64,000 nucleotides of DNA, from NCBI GenBank assembly GCA_963793785.1, contig CAWCBH010000003.1, positions 2,046,001 through 2,110,000 of the forward strand, given 5' to 3'. Positions 17,172-25,492 of this stretch are shown piece by piece (positions within the stretch are counted from its first letter, which is position 1; each line of letters begins with the position of its first letter). The position numbers and the translations under genes are program-made. The DNA comes from CAWCBH01 sp963793785. GTDB taxonomy: Bacteria > Actinomycetota > Thermoleophilia > Solirubrobacterales > 70-9. Below the pieces are notes generated by a model that was given only the letters and a program-made list of their open reading frames with translations, searched no databases and was not told the DNA's origin.

Positions 17172-17975
17172 TTGAGCTTCGACGCCGACACCGCGCTCGA
17201 GCCGACCGGCGACGGAGCCTGGAAGGGCGCCGTCGCCGACGGCTGGTGGACGCCGCGCGGGCCGCTCGGCGGCTACGTGATGGCGCTGATGCTGCGCGGG
17301 CTGCAGGAGGCCGTCGCCGATGCCGAGCGCCAGCCGCGCTCGGTGACGATGCACTTCCTCCGCGCCCCCGAAGCCGGCCCGGTCGCCGTACAGGCGAAGA
17401 TCGAGCGGCAGGGCCGCTCGCTGACCACCGCCGCCGGTCGCATGGAGCAGGAGGGCAAGCTGATCGGCCTTGCGATCGGCGCCTACTCGAAGCCCTGGAG
17501 CAGCCCGCTGCTCGACGAGGCACCGATGCCGGAGGCCGCGCCACCCGACGGCCGCCGCCCACCGCGGGAGGAGTTCCCGCGCTCGGACCCGCCGCCCTTC
17601 ACCGGCCGGCTGACGATGCAGCACCGCTTCGGCGCGGCGCCGTTCACCGGTGCCGAGCGGGCCGAGGTCGGCGGCTGGCTGGGGCTGCGGGAGTCAAGGC
17701 CGCTCGACGGCCTCGCGATCGCGGTCCTCGCCGACGCCTGGTTCCCGGCGCCCTGGCCGCGGCTGACCGAGCTTGCGCCGGCGCCGACGATCGACCTGAC
17801 GCTGCACTTCCGCGCCCCGCTGCCGCTCCCCGACTCGCTGCTGTTGGGGCGGTTTCGGACCCGGCTGGTTCGAGACGGGTTCTTCGAGGAAGACGGGGAG
17901 CTGTGGGCTCCCGGACGGGACCCTGGTCGCCCAGTCGCGCCAGCTGGCGCTTCTGCTCGGCGCCCAGGTCCCTAA
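17172..17975 (+). CDS. Acyl-CoA thioesterase, double hot-dog (TesB-like), frameshifted near the end
   Basis: About 265 residues from TTG 17172. RGPLGGYVMALMLRGLQEAV and PRSVTMHFLRAPEAGPVAVQAKI in the first half, and PLDGLAIAVLADAWFPAPW plus TIDLTLHFRAPLP in the second, are the two hot-dog halves of the family that hydrolyses acyl-CoA. Near 17914 an extra G after CCC moves the frame; removing it gives the family ending DGTLVAQSRQLALLL. Two further extra Gs near 17958-17962 would bring it to the TAA at 17973-17975. The convergent FAD oxidase gene appears to end on the same bases. Confidence 0.82.
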   Translation: MSFDADTALEPTGDGAWKGAVADGWWTPRGPLGGYVMALMLRGLQEAVADAERQPRSVTMHFLRAPEAGPVAVQAKIERQGRSLTTAAGRMEQEGKLIGLAIGAYSKPWSSPLLDEAPMPEAAPPDGRRPPREEFPRSDPPPFTGRLTMQHRFGAAPFTGAERAEVGGWLGLRESRPLDGLAIAVLADAWFPAPWPRLTELAPAPTIDLTLHFRAPLPLPDSLLLGRFRTRLVRDGFFEEDGELWAPGRDPGRPVAPAGASARRPGP

Positions 17976-19356
17976 TCTGCGCCGGGTCCACCTCGTGGTT
18001 CCCCATGAACAGGTTGCCGGGGTCCCACGCCGCCTTCACCTCGCGCAGCCGCCGGTAGGCGTCGTCACGGAAGAGCGTCGCGGTGTCGACCGGATGCTCG
18101 CTGAAATTGAGGTAGGCGCGACCGGCGTCCCAGGGTGCCAGAGCCTCCTTGACCTTGGCGACGTGATCGCTGGTGGCGGCCATCATCTGCGCGTCGGCGG
18201 CGATCCCGACCGCGAACATCGCGAACTCGCCGTCGAGGGCCGGCAGCGCCCCGCCGCCTTCGGCGTCGCGGCCCAGGGCGCCGCCGAGCTGGCGCAGCTC
18301 CACCGAGAGCAGCGGCGAGCCGGACACATGGCCCGCGACCCCGACCATCGCCTCGATCGCCTCCGCCGGCAGCGCGCCGAGCATGCGATGGTCGCCGAAG
18401 CCCGGCACCGGGTGCTCGGGGTCCATGTGCAGATGCGACAGCGCCGCCGGCGGGACCGCGGCAAAGGTGTCGAGCTCGGGACCGAGCTCGCGCAACGGCG
18501 CGATCAGCTCGGCGCCGCCTTCCTCGTCGCCGAGATAGGCGGCCTCGACGATCGCGAACTGGCGGCCGCGAACCATCTCCGGGACCTCCTCGAAGGGCGG
18601 GAACTGCATGATCCGCCCGACCGAGGTGACCTCGTCGGGGGTCGTGTCCACCCAGCTGCGCCAGGCCTCCAGCACCTCGCCGGATCGCTCCCACGGGAAG
18701 GCGAGCATTCCCGCGTACAGCGCCTCGACCGGATAGAGGTCGAACTCGATCGCGGTCACGGCGCCGAAGCTGCCGCCGCCGCCGCGCAGCGCCCAGAACA
18801 GGTCCGGCTCCCGCTCTCCCTCGGCGCGCACCGTCTCTCCCTCGGCGCTGACGAGCTCGACTGCGGTGACGCTGTTCGCCGCCAGGCCGTGACGCCGCCC
18901 GAGCCAGGAAAGGCCGCCACCGAGCGTGTAGCCGACCACCCCGACATCGATCGAAGAGCCCGCCAGGGCGGCAAGGCCGTGCTCGGAGACGCCCGGCGTG
19001 ACGTCGCCCCACAAGACTCCCGCGCCGACCCGCGCCCGGCGTGAATCGGCGTCGATCTCGATCTCGCCGAAGCGGCCCATCCGCATCAACACCGTGCCGT
19101 CCAGCTCCCCGAGCGGGGCGGCATTGTGACCGGTGCCCTGGACCGCGACCCGAAGGCCGTTCTGGCGCGCGAACCCGATCGTGGCGGCCACCTCCTCGAC
19201 GTTGCTCGGCAGCGCGACCAGCTCCGGGCGCTGGTCGACTGCGAGGTTCCAGGCCTGACGGGCTACATCCCAGCCGTCGTCGGCCGCAGACAGCATCTGG
19301 CCCGAGGAAAGCTCGGCCGGGATCTCGTAGTCGCTGCGGGTCTCGGGTGTCGCCAT
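17972..19356 (-). CDS. FAD-binding oxidase (FAD_binding_4 + BBE domains)
   Basis: ATG 19356 has an excellent AAGGAGG seven bases upstream. The N-terminal PP-loop-type FAD domain is visible in LPSNVEEVAATIGFARQNGL, GTGHNAAPLGELDG, GVLWGDVTPGVSEHGLAAL and VGYTLGGGLSWLGRRHG, and the C-terminal berberine-bridge domain in AYLNFSEH, YRRLREVKAAWDPGNLF and MGNHEV. Such enzymes oxidise sugars or alkaloid-like alcohols with O2. The raw frame has no stop until 17644, deep in the thioesterase. Removing two + strand Gs near 17979-17985 gives a natural end (NHEV..AD stop) at 17972; that end is inferred. Confidence 0.8.
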
Positions 19357-19416
19357 CCGTGGCCTCCTTGCTCGCGGGGTCGGGACGCTCACCCTAGAGA
19401 AGCAACGCCGCCGCGG

Positions 19417-20040
19417 TCAGGGAGCCAGGCGCTCGATCAGCCAGCCGCTTTCGGCCCGCGAATAGCGGAAGCGGTCGTGCAACCTGGCCTGCTGGCCCTG
19501 CCAGAACTCGACCGAGTCGGGGAGCAGCAGATACCCGCCCCAGAACTCGGGCCGCGGGATCTCCGGCTGGCCGGAGAAGCGCTGCTCGGCCTCCCGCAGG
19601 CGCTGATCGAGGGCCTCGCGATCGGCCAGGGGACTGCTCTGCGGCGAGGCCCAGGCTCCGAGACCGCTCTCGCGGGCCCGGCCGGCGAAGTAGCGGTCGC
19701 TGTCGTCCTCGGCAAGCCGCTGCACCGTTCCCCGCACCCGCACCTGGCGGTCCTGCTGGCGCCAGTAGATGACCAGTGCAGCCCGCGGGTCGGCCTCCAG
19801 CTGCGCCGCCTTGGCGCTGCCGTAGTTGGTGAAGAAGCGGAAGCCGTCGGCCCCGTAGCCCTTCAGCAGCACCATGCGGGCGTCCGGACCATCGGGGCCC
19901 GCTGTCGCCAGCGTCATCGCCTCCGCCAGCGGCACCTCGTCGCGCGCCGTCTCATACCAGCGGCGGAACTGCTCGATCGCGTCCGGGGAGAGGTCCGATC
20001 GCCGCAGGACCGGATGCGTATGCCGGCTCGGCCCGCTCAT
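19417..20040 (-). CDS. pdxH: Pyridoxamine 5'-phosphate oxidase
   Basis: 207 residues, normal length. FMN enzyme that oxidises pyridoxine or pyridoxamine phosphate to pyridoxal phosphate. Signature parts are RMVLLKGYGADGFRFFTNY, SAKAAQLEADPRAALVIYW, QVRVRGTVQRL, and the C-terminal PDSVEFWQGQQARLHDRFRY with ERLAP at the extreme end. Convergent neither with nor coupled to its neighbours: it starts 44 bp from the divergent GST-like gene. Confidence 0.95.
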   Translation of the reverse strand: MSGPSRHTHPVLRRSDLSPDAIEQFRRWYETARDEVPLAEAMTLATAGPDGPDARMVLLKGYGADGFRFFTNYGSAKAAQLEADPRAALVIYWRQQDRQVRVRGTVQRLAEDDSDRYFAGRARESGLGAWASPQSSPLADREALDQRLREAEQRFSGQPEIPRPEFWGGYLLLPDSVEFWQGQQARLHDRFRYSRAESGWLIERLAP

Positions 20041-20083
20041 CGCCGGTCAGCCTACGGTCCTGCACCCCGGTACGGTCTCGGCG

Positions 20084-20833
20084 ATGCAGGCGACGCTGTA
20101 CGCGATCTCAGTCTCACACCCGGCGCGGGCAGCCGGCTTGATGCTCCGCCACAAGGGCATCGACGCCAAGATCGTCAACCTGCCGCCCGGCTCCCAGCAG
20201 CTGGCGCTGCGGGCGCTCGGCTTCCGCGGCGGGACGGTGCCGGCGCTGAAGATCGACGGCCGTCGCGTGCAAGGCTCGCTGGAGATCTCCCGCACCCTGG
20301 AGGAGCTGGTGCCCGAGCCGCCGCTGTTCGGGGCCGACCCCGAGCAGCGGGTCGCGGTCGAGGACGCCGAGAGGTGGGGAGAGCAGGTCTATCAGCCCGT
20401 TCCCCGCCGGATCTTCCGCTGGGCTGTGACCAACGACGGCGACCTGCGCGCGGCACTCGCGCGCCAAACCGGACTTCCAGCTCCCGGGGTCACCTCGGTG
20501 GCGCTGTGGCCGGTGACCCAGTTCTACGTGCGGCTCGAGGGAGGCGGCGAAGCCACGGCTCGCGCCGACGTTGCCGCGCTGCCCGCCCATCTGGACCGGG
20601 TCGACGAGCTGATCGGCGCCGGAACCCTCGACGGCGAAACGCTGAACGCCGCCGACTACCAGATCGGCACCACGACCCGGGTGCTGCTCAACTTCCCGCA
20701 GCTGCGCCCGCTCGTCGAAGGGCGCCCTGCGCAGGCGCAGGCGCTGCGCGTTGCCGCCAACTTCGGCGATCAGCTGCCGGTGAGGCTGCCGCCCGAGTGG
20801 CTACCGGCGCCGATCCCCGCCGCCGGTAGCTAG
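20084..20833 (+). CDS. Glutathione S-transferase-like protein
   Basis: 249 residues. The thioredoxin-like N-terminus is clear: TLYAISVSHPARAAGLMLRHKG then GTVPALKIDGRRVQGSLEIS (cis-Pro and E/S of the glutathione-binding site), followed by an all-helical domain. Actinobacteria of this kind usually lack glutathione, so the real thiol partner may differ or be absent. ATG 20084 is the first start that keeps only the domain; the longer frame from 19874 is antisense to pdxH. Its 3' end overlaps the convergent yqgE gene by four bases. Confidence 0.8.
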   Translation: MQATLYAISVSHPARAAGLMLRHKGIDAKIVNLPPGSQQLALRALGFRGGTVPALKIDGRRVQGSLEISRTLEELVPEPPLFGADPEQRVAVEDAERWGEQVYQPVPRRIFRWAVTNDGDLRAALARQTGLPAPGVTSVALWPVTQFYVRLEGGGEATARADVAALPAHLDRVDELIGAGTLDGETLNAADYQIGTTTRVLLNFPQLRPLVEGRPAQAQALRVAANFGDQLPVRLPPEWLPAPIPAAGS

Positions 20834-21354
20834 TTCAGCGACGGGTCCTCGGGCATCGTCGCCAGCAGCGCGTACTCGCCGCCGCGGCGCGCCAGCGCCG
20901 TCGACCAGATGTCGCCGTCGCGAAACGGGTCCTCGGGGCTCGCGGTCTCGACGAGCCAGGCGTCGCGATCGAGCTCGTCCTCGAGCTGCCCCGGCCCCCA
21001 GCCTGAATGCCCGGCGTAGATCCGGGCGCGGCTGACCGCGGCGGGGTCGTCGGGATCGACGATCCCGAGGTCGCCGACGACCAGCTTCGGGGAGGTCTCG
21101 GGGTCATCGAACTCGCCTAGGATCACCACCGACTCGGTACCGACCGGCCCGCCGATTCGCACCGGTTCCTCGCCCCCGGCGAGGTCGGACAGCGCCGGGA
21201 CGGCTTCGGCGACGGTCGTCTCCGAGGTGCGGTTCAAGACGACGCCGAAGGCGCCGTCATCGGTGTGCTCGACCATCAGGATCACCGTGCGGCGAAAGAA
21301 GTCGAACAGGCTCGGTGCTGCGATCAGGAGCTTGCCACGCAGAGAGTCCGTCAT
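20830..21354 (-). CDS. YqgE/AlgH family protein (UPF0301)
   Basis: 174 residues from ATG 21354. LRGKLLIAAPSLFDFFRRTV and VILMVEHTDDGAFGVVLNR are the family's opening, with RIGGPV and ARIYAGHSGWGPGQLEDEL as the second conserved block, and DAWLVE near the end. The family is widespread, small and cytosolic; AlgH affects regulation in Pseudomonas, but the molecular function is not settled. A much longer reverse frame extends into the alcohol dehydrogenase gene and is not used. Confidence 0.9.
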   Translation of the reverse strand: MTDSLRGKLLIAAPSLFDFFRRTVILMVEHTDDGAFGVVLNRTSETTVAEAVPALSDLAGGEEPVRIGGPVGTESVVILGEFDDPETSPKLVVGDLGIVDPDDPAAVSRARIYAGHSGWGPGQLEDELDRDAWLVETASPEDPFRDGDIWSTALARRGGEYALLATMPEDPSLN

Positions 21355-21401
21355 CGCGTCGCCATTATCGCGCTTCGCAAGCCGGTGACTGAAAGCAGGC
21401 C

Positions 21402-22436
21402 TTACGGCCGCAGGACGATCTTCAGCGCTTCGCGGTTGTCGTAGACCGCGTAGGCCTCGGCGGCGTCGTCGAGATTCATCTCGTGGGTGACCAGCGGCGC
21501 CGGGTCGAGGTCCCCCGAGGCGAGCCGGTCGAGCACCGGGTCGAGGTGGGCGATCACGTTCGCCTGGCCGCTGCGCAAGGTCAGCGACTTGATCCAGACG
21601 ATGCCCATGTGAAGCTCGATCGGCTCCGAGTAGACGCCGGTGGCAGAGACAGTGCCTGCTTTGCGGACCAGCCGGCAGGCCATGTCGAGCGCCTCCGGGT
21701 GGCCGACCGCGTCGACGCAGCCGTCCACGCCGCGTCCTTCGGTCGCCTCCTTGACGGCGCCGCGCACGTCGTCTTCGCTCAGGTGGACCGGCGTAGCGCC
21801 GAAGGACTCCGCCATCCGCAGCCGCTCCTCGACCGAGTCCACCGCGATCACCTGCGCGGCGCCGGCTGCCTTCGCGACCTGGACGGCGCAGAGGCCGACC
21901 GGGCCGAGGCCGAGGACGGCGACCGCGTCGCCCGCCTTGGTGCCGAGCGCGTCGATCGCGTGGTACCCCGTCCCCATCACGTCGCCGGCGAACAGGGCGA
22001 CCTCGTCCGAAAGCCCCTCGGGAACGCGGCGCAGGGTCATGTCGGCCTGCGGGACCAGCAGCAGTTCTGCCTGCGCTCCCTGCAGGGATCCCAGCGTCGA
22101 GCCGTGGCCGAAGACGCGGCCGCTGTCGCACTTCGTGAACTCGCCGAGGCGACAGAAGAAGCATTCTCCGCAGGCGGTGACGAAGGCGCCCAGGACCCGG
22201 TCTCCTTCCTTGACCCGCTGCACGGCGTCCCCGACCTCCAGCACGGTGCCGACGTATTCGTGGCCGAGCGTGAACCCGGGCTCGATCCGGATCCGGCCGT
22301 GGTAGAGGTGCAGGTCGGATCCGCAGACCCCGGTCGCCTCGACCCGGATCACCGCTTCGTCGGGTGAGCCGACCTCCGGGTCGGGCCTCTCCTCGACCTT
22401 GACCTCGCCAGGAGCCTGGAAGGTGACGGCGCGCAT
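21402..22436 (-). CDS. Zinc-dependent alcohol dehydrogenase (MDR family)
   Basis: 344 residues. Catalytic-zinc ligands are in GVCGSDLHLYHG and LGHEYVG; the structural zinc Cys set is CGECFFCRLGEFTKC; the Rossmann loop is GLGPVGLCAVQVAKAAGA followed by Asp-Ser-Val-Glu-Glu, an Asp that favours NAD over NADP. Substrate is not predictable; similar enzymes act on secondary alcohols, polyols or formaldehyde adducts. It is divergent from the SDR at 22457 with only 20 bp between starts, so the two may share a promoter region. Confidence 0.9.
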   Translation of the reverse strand: MRAVTFQAPGEVKVEERPDPEVGSPDEAVIRVEATGVCGSDLHLYHGRIRIEPGFTLGHEYVGTVLEVGDAVQRVKEGDRVLGAFVTACGECFFCRLGEFTKCDSGRVFGHGSTLGSLQGAQAELLLVPQADMTLRRVPEGLSDEVALFAGDVMGTGYHAIDALGTKAGDAVAVLGLGPVGLCAVQVAKAAGAAQVIAVDSVEERLRMAESFGATPVHLSEDDVRGAVKEATEGRGVDGCVDAVGHPEALDMACRLVRKAGTVSATGVYSEPIELHMGIVWIKSLTLRSGQANVIAHLDPVLDRLASGDLDPAPLVTHEMNLDDAAEAYAVYDNREALKIVLRP

Positions 22437-22456
22437 CCGGCGCGACCCTACGGCAT

Positions 22457-23314
22457 ATGCTTGCGAGCATGGTCGAGGGAGCCCAGCCGGTCCTGATCAC
22501 CGGCTGCTCGTCGGGGATCGGGCACGAAACCGCCAGGCATCTGGCCGGCGAGGGGCACACGGTCTTCGCCACCGCCCGGCGGCCGGAATCGATCGAGGAC
22601 CTCGAGGCGGCGGGGTGCCGGACGCTTGCCTGCGACGTCACCGACGAGGCCTCGATGAGGGCCTGCGTGGAGGCCGTCGAGCAGGAAGCGGGCGCCGTTG
22701 GCGCCCTGGTCAACAACGCCGGCTACAGCCAGTCGGGCGCTGTGGAGACGGTGCCGCTGGAGAGCGTCCGGCGCCAGTTCGAGACCAACGTCTTCGGCCT
22801 GATGAGGATGTGCCAGCTGGTCCTGCCGGGGATGCGCCGCCGCGGCAGCGGGCGGATCGTCAACGTCAGCTCGATGGGGGGCAAGCTGACCTTCCCGGGC
22901 GGCGGTGTCTACCACGCAACGAAGCACGCCGTGGAGGCGCTCTCGGACGCGCTTCGCTTCGAGGTCGCGGGCTTTGGCATCGACGTCGTCGTGATCGAGC
23001 CGGGGCTGATCAAGACCAGCTTCGCCGATGCCGCGGTGGGGTCGATGGCCGAGACCAGCGACGACGGCCCCTACGCCAAGTTCAACCACGCGGTCGGCGC
23101 CATAACCGCAGGGGCGTATGAGAGCGGCCTCGCCCGTCTCGGCGGCGGGCCGGAGACCGTGGCCCGCAAGATCGAGCGCGCGATAACGGCCAAGCGCCCG
23201 CGGACCAGGTACAAGGTCACCGCCTCGGCGGGGTTGAGCATGGGAGCACGGCGGCTGCTCAGCGACCGCATGTGGGATCGCTTCGTAAGCAGCCAGTACC
23301 CGCAGCCCCGCTAG
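22457..23314 (+). CDS. Short-chain dehydrogenase/reductase
   Basis: 285 residues. TGCSSGIGHETARHLAGEG is the glycine-rich cofactor loop, with TARRPE after strand two (Arg favouring NADPH), NNAG, and the catalytic Ser (VSSMGGK) with YHATK for the Tyr/Lys pair. C-terminal extension of ~40 residues is typical of classical SDRs acting on bulky or lipid substrates. Next gene starts 25 bp downstream. Confidence 0.9.
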   Translation: MLASMVEGAQPVLITGCSSGIGHETARHLAGEGHTVFATARRPESIEDLEAAGCRTLACDVTDEASMRACVEAVEQEAGAVGALVNNAGYSQSGAVETVPLESVRRQFETNVFGLMRMCQLVLPGMRRRGSGRIVNVSSMGGKLTFPGGGVYHATKHAVEALSDALRFEVAGFGIDVVVIEPGLIKTSFADAAVGSMAETSDDGPYAKFNHAVGAITAGAYESGLARLGGGPETVARKIERAITAKRPRTRYKVTASAGLSMGARRLLSDRMWDRFVSSQYPQPR

Positions 23315-23338
23315 AGCCGGCGGTTCGTCCCGCCTACC

Positions 23339-24298
23339 ATGGAGGCGGTGTCCTCCGCCCCGCAGCTCGATCCCGCCGCGGTTGCCGAGATCGGCTCGCG
23401 ATTGCAGGCCAACGTCCAGCGCGCCGTGAAGGTCTCCGAGCGGGTGCTGCGCGACGTTCTCGTCGCCGTCCTCGCCGAGGGCCACGTCCTGATCGAGGAC
23501 TATCCGGGGGTCGGCAAGACGGCGCTGGCGAGAGCGCTCGCCCGCTCGCTCGGGGCCGAGTACGCCCGCATCCAGTGCACCGCCGACCTGCTCCCCTCCG
23601 ATGTCGTCGGCACCAACGTCTTCGACCAGCGCGAGGCGCAGTTCTCGTTTCATCCCGGGCCCGTTTTCGCCAACGTGGTCCTCGTCGACGAAATCAATCG
23701 CACCTCTCCGAAGACCCAATCCGGGCTCCTGGAGTGCATGCAGGAGCACCATGTGACGGTCGACGGCCAGCAACACGAGCTGGCGCGACCCTTCGTCGTC
23801 CTCGCAACCCAGAACCCGGTCGAGTACGAGGGCACCTACCCGCTGCCCGAGGCGCAGCTTGACCGCTTCATGGTCCGGGTCTCGCTCGGCTACCCCAGCT
23901 CCGGGGACGAGGCGGAGATGCTGGCCGAGCACGCGGAGCACGATCGCGTGCTCGACCTGGGAGCTGTCGCCGACACGGCGACGATGCACGCCGCCCAGGC
24001 GGCGACCGGCTCGCTGCACGCCAGCGAGGCGATTCGCCGCTACATAGTCGCGGTCTGCAAGACGACTCGAGAGGACTCCCGGGTCGAGCTCGGAGCAAGT
24101 CCGCGCGCGGGGCTGATGTTGTTCCGCGCCGCGAAGGCGCTGGCGGCGCTGGAGGGCCGCGACCACGTCCTGCCCGACGACGTGCAGGCGCTGGCCCCTT
24201 CGGTGCTCTCCCACCGGTTGTTGCTGGCGCCCGGGATACCGGTCAGCGAGCGCTCGGCCGTGGTCGGCGACGCGCTGGAGCGGGTGCCGGCGCTGTGA
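23339..24298 (+). CDS. MoxR family AAA+ ATPase
   Basis: 319 residues. Walker A GVGKTALARALA, Walker B VVLVDEINRTSPKTQSGLLE, sensor FVVLATQNPVEYEGTYPLPE and the lid helices after RVSLGYPSSGDEAEML. MoxR ATPases act as chaperones for partners encoded beside them, usually von Willebrand or DUF58 proteins; that partner follows here at 24365. Complete and unbroken. Confidence 0.93.
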   Translation: MEAVSSAPQLDPAAVAEIGSRLQANVQRAVKVSERVLRDVLVAVLAEGHVLIEDYPGVGKTALARALARSLGAEYARIQCTADLLPSDVVGTNVFDQREAQFSFHPGPVFANVVLVDEINRTSPKTQSGLLECMQEHHVTVDGQQHELARPFVVLATQNPVEYEGTYPLPEAQLDRFMVRVSLGYPSSGDEAEMLAEHAEHDRVLDLGAVADTATMHAAQAATGSLHASEAIRRYIVAVCKTTREDSRVELGASPRAGLMLFRAAKALAALEGRDHVLPDDVQALAPSVLSHRLLLAPGIPVSERSAVVGDALERVPAL

Positions 24299-24364
24299 GG
24301 CGGAGCAGCCGGAGCGTCTATGTCTGATTGTTCGCGACGGCTGCGAAGCCGAGCCGAGATGTAG

Positions 24365-25492
24365 GTGGTTCTTTTCCCCGGCCCGCTGACGATCTTGATC
24401 CTGGGCCTGGCGATGATCGTCGCGGCGGGGGGCTTCGACTCCCCTTCCCTCTATGTCCCGGGGATCGCTCTGGCAGGCCTGGCCGTCGGGCTCTCGCTGT
24501 GGGTCGAGCTGGCCGCCCGCGTCGTCGGGGTCGAGCGCGAGGAGGGCCCTCCCCGCCTGGTCGAAGGAGAGCCCTACCCGTTGCGAATCACGATTCGATC
24601 GCGATGGTTCCCGGGCCCGGGCGGCCGGGTCGACGACCCGCTGCTTGCCGAGCCCCTGCCCCTGCGCCCCTCCTCGCGCACGATCAGCGCCGCGCCGGCG
24701 GTCTGGGGTCGCGGGCGGCGACGACTGCCACCGCCGACCGTGATCCTCGAAGACCCGCTCGGCATGCGCTCGCGCCGGGTGCGTGGGACGACCGCTCACG
24801 AGCTGCTGGTGCTGCCGTTGATCGCGCCGGTGGAGGCAACCGACAGCGGTGGCGGGCGCGGCGACGCGGCGCAGTCGGGCCTTGATCCGGCCGGAGCTGG
24901 AAGCCGGCTCGACGTCGCCGGCGTGGAGTTCGAGATCGACGGCCTGCGGCCCTATCGGGACGGCAGCCCGGCGACTCGGATCCATTGGCCGACCGTCGCC
25001 CGCAGCGGCGAGATGTTCGAGCGCCGCCTCGTGGCCGGCGCCGTCGGAGCGCCGTTGGTCGTCCTCGATGCCGGCCGCCCCGATGACGAGGAATCCCTCG
25101 AGCACGCAGTCCGGGCGGCGGCCTCGCTGTGTGTCCATCTCGGTCGGCGCCGCGGCTGCGCGGCGCTGATCCCCGGCGCCGCGCGGCCCGTCGAGCTGGG
25201 CCGTGATCTGGCCGGCTGGCCCCATCTGCATGCGAGCCTCGCCCTCGTCGGGGCCGGCGACGCTCCCGGCGGCTCGCTGCGAAGCCTGCGGGCGCAGACG
25301 GTCTTCTGGGTCAGCGCCGCGTCCGCGTCGGCGGCGGAACGGGACTCGCGCCGGATCGGCGCCCGCCGGCGCTGGCTCGTCACTCCGACGGGCCTGAACG
25401 GGATCGGAGTCGCCTTCACGGTCGCCGGATGCCGGGGGCAGCTGCTGAGCGCAGCGATGCCGCGCGAAGCCGGCGCCGGAAAGGCTGCATGA
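24365..25492 (+). CDS. DUF58 domain protein, membrane-anchored
   Basis: 375 residues from GTG 24365. Two N-terminal hydrophobic segments (LTILILGLAMIVAAGG and LAGLAVGLSLWVEL) precede a beta-rich part and the DUF58 core: FEIDGLRPYRDGSPATRIHW, then the Walker-free VWA-like PLVVLDAG with the nearby Asp. Such proteins work with the MoxR ATPase upstream and the transglutaminase downstream. The TGA stop overlaps the next start (ATGA). Confidence 0.88.
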   Translation: MVLFPGPLTILILGLAMIVAAGGFDSPSLYVPGIALAGLAVGLSLWVELAARVVGVEREEGPPRLVEGEPYPLRITIRSRWFPGPGGRVDDPLLAEPLPLRPSSRTISAAPAVWGRGRRRLPPPTVILEDPLGMRSRRVRGTTAHELLVLPLIAPVEATDSGGGRGDAAQSGLDPAGAGSRLDVAGVEFEIDGLRPYRDGSPATRIHWPTVARSGEMFERRLVAGAVGAPLVVLDAGRPDDEESLEHAVRAAASLCVHLGRRRGCAALIPGAARPVELGRDLAGWPHLHASLALVGAGDAPGGSLRSLRAQTVFWVSAASASAAERDSRRIGARRRWLVTPTGLNGIGVAFTVAGCRGQLLSAAMPREAGAGKAA

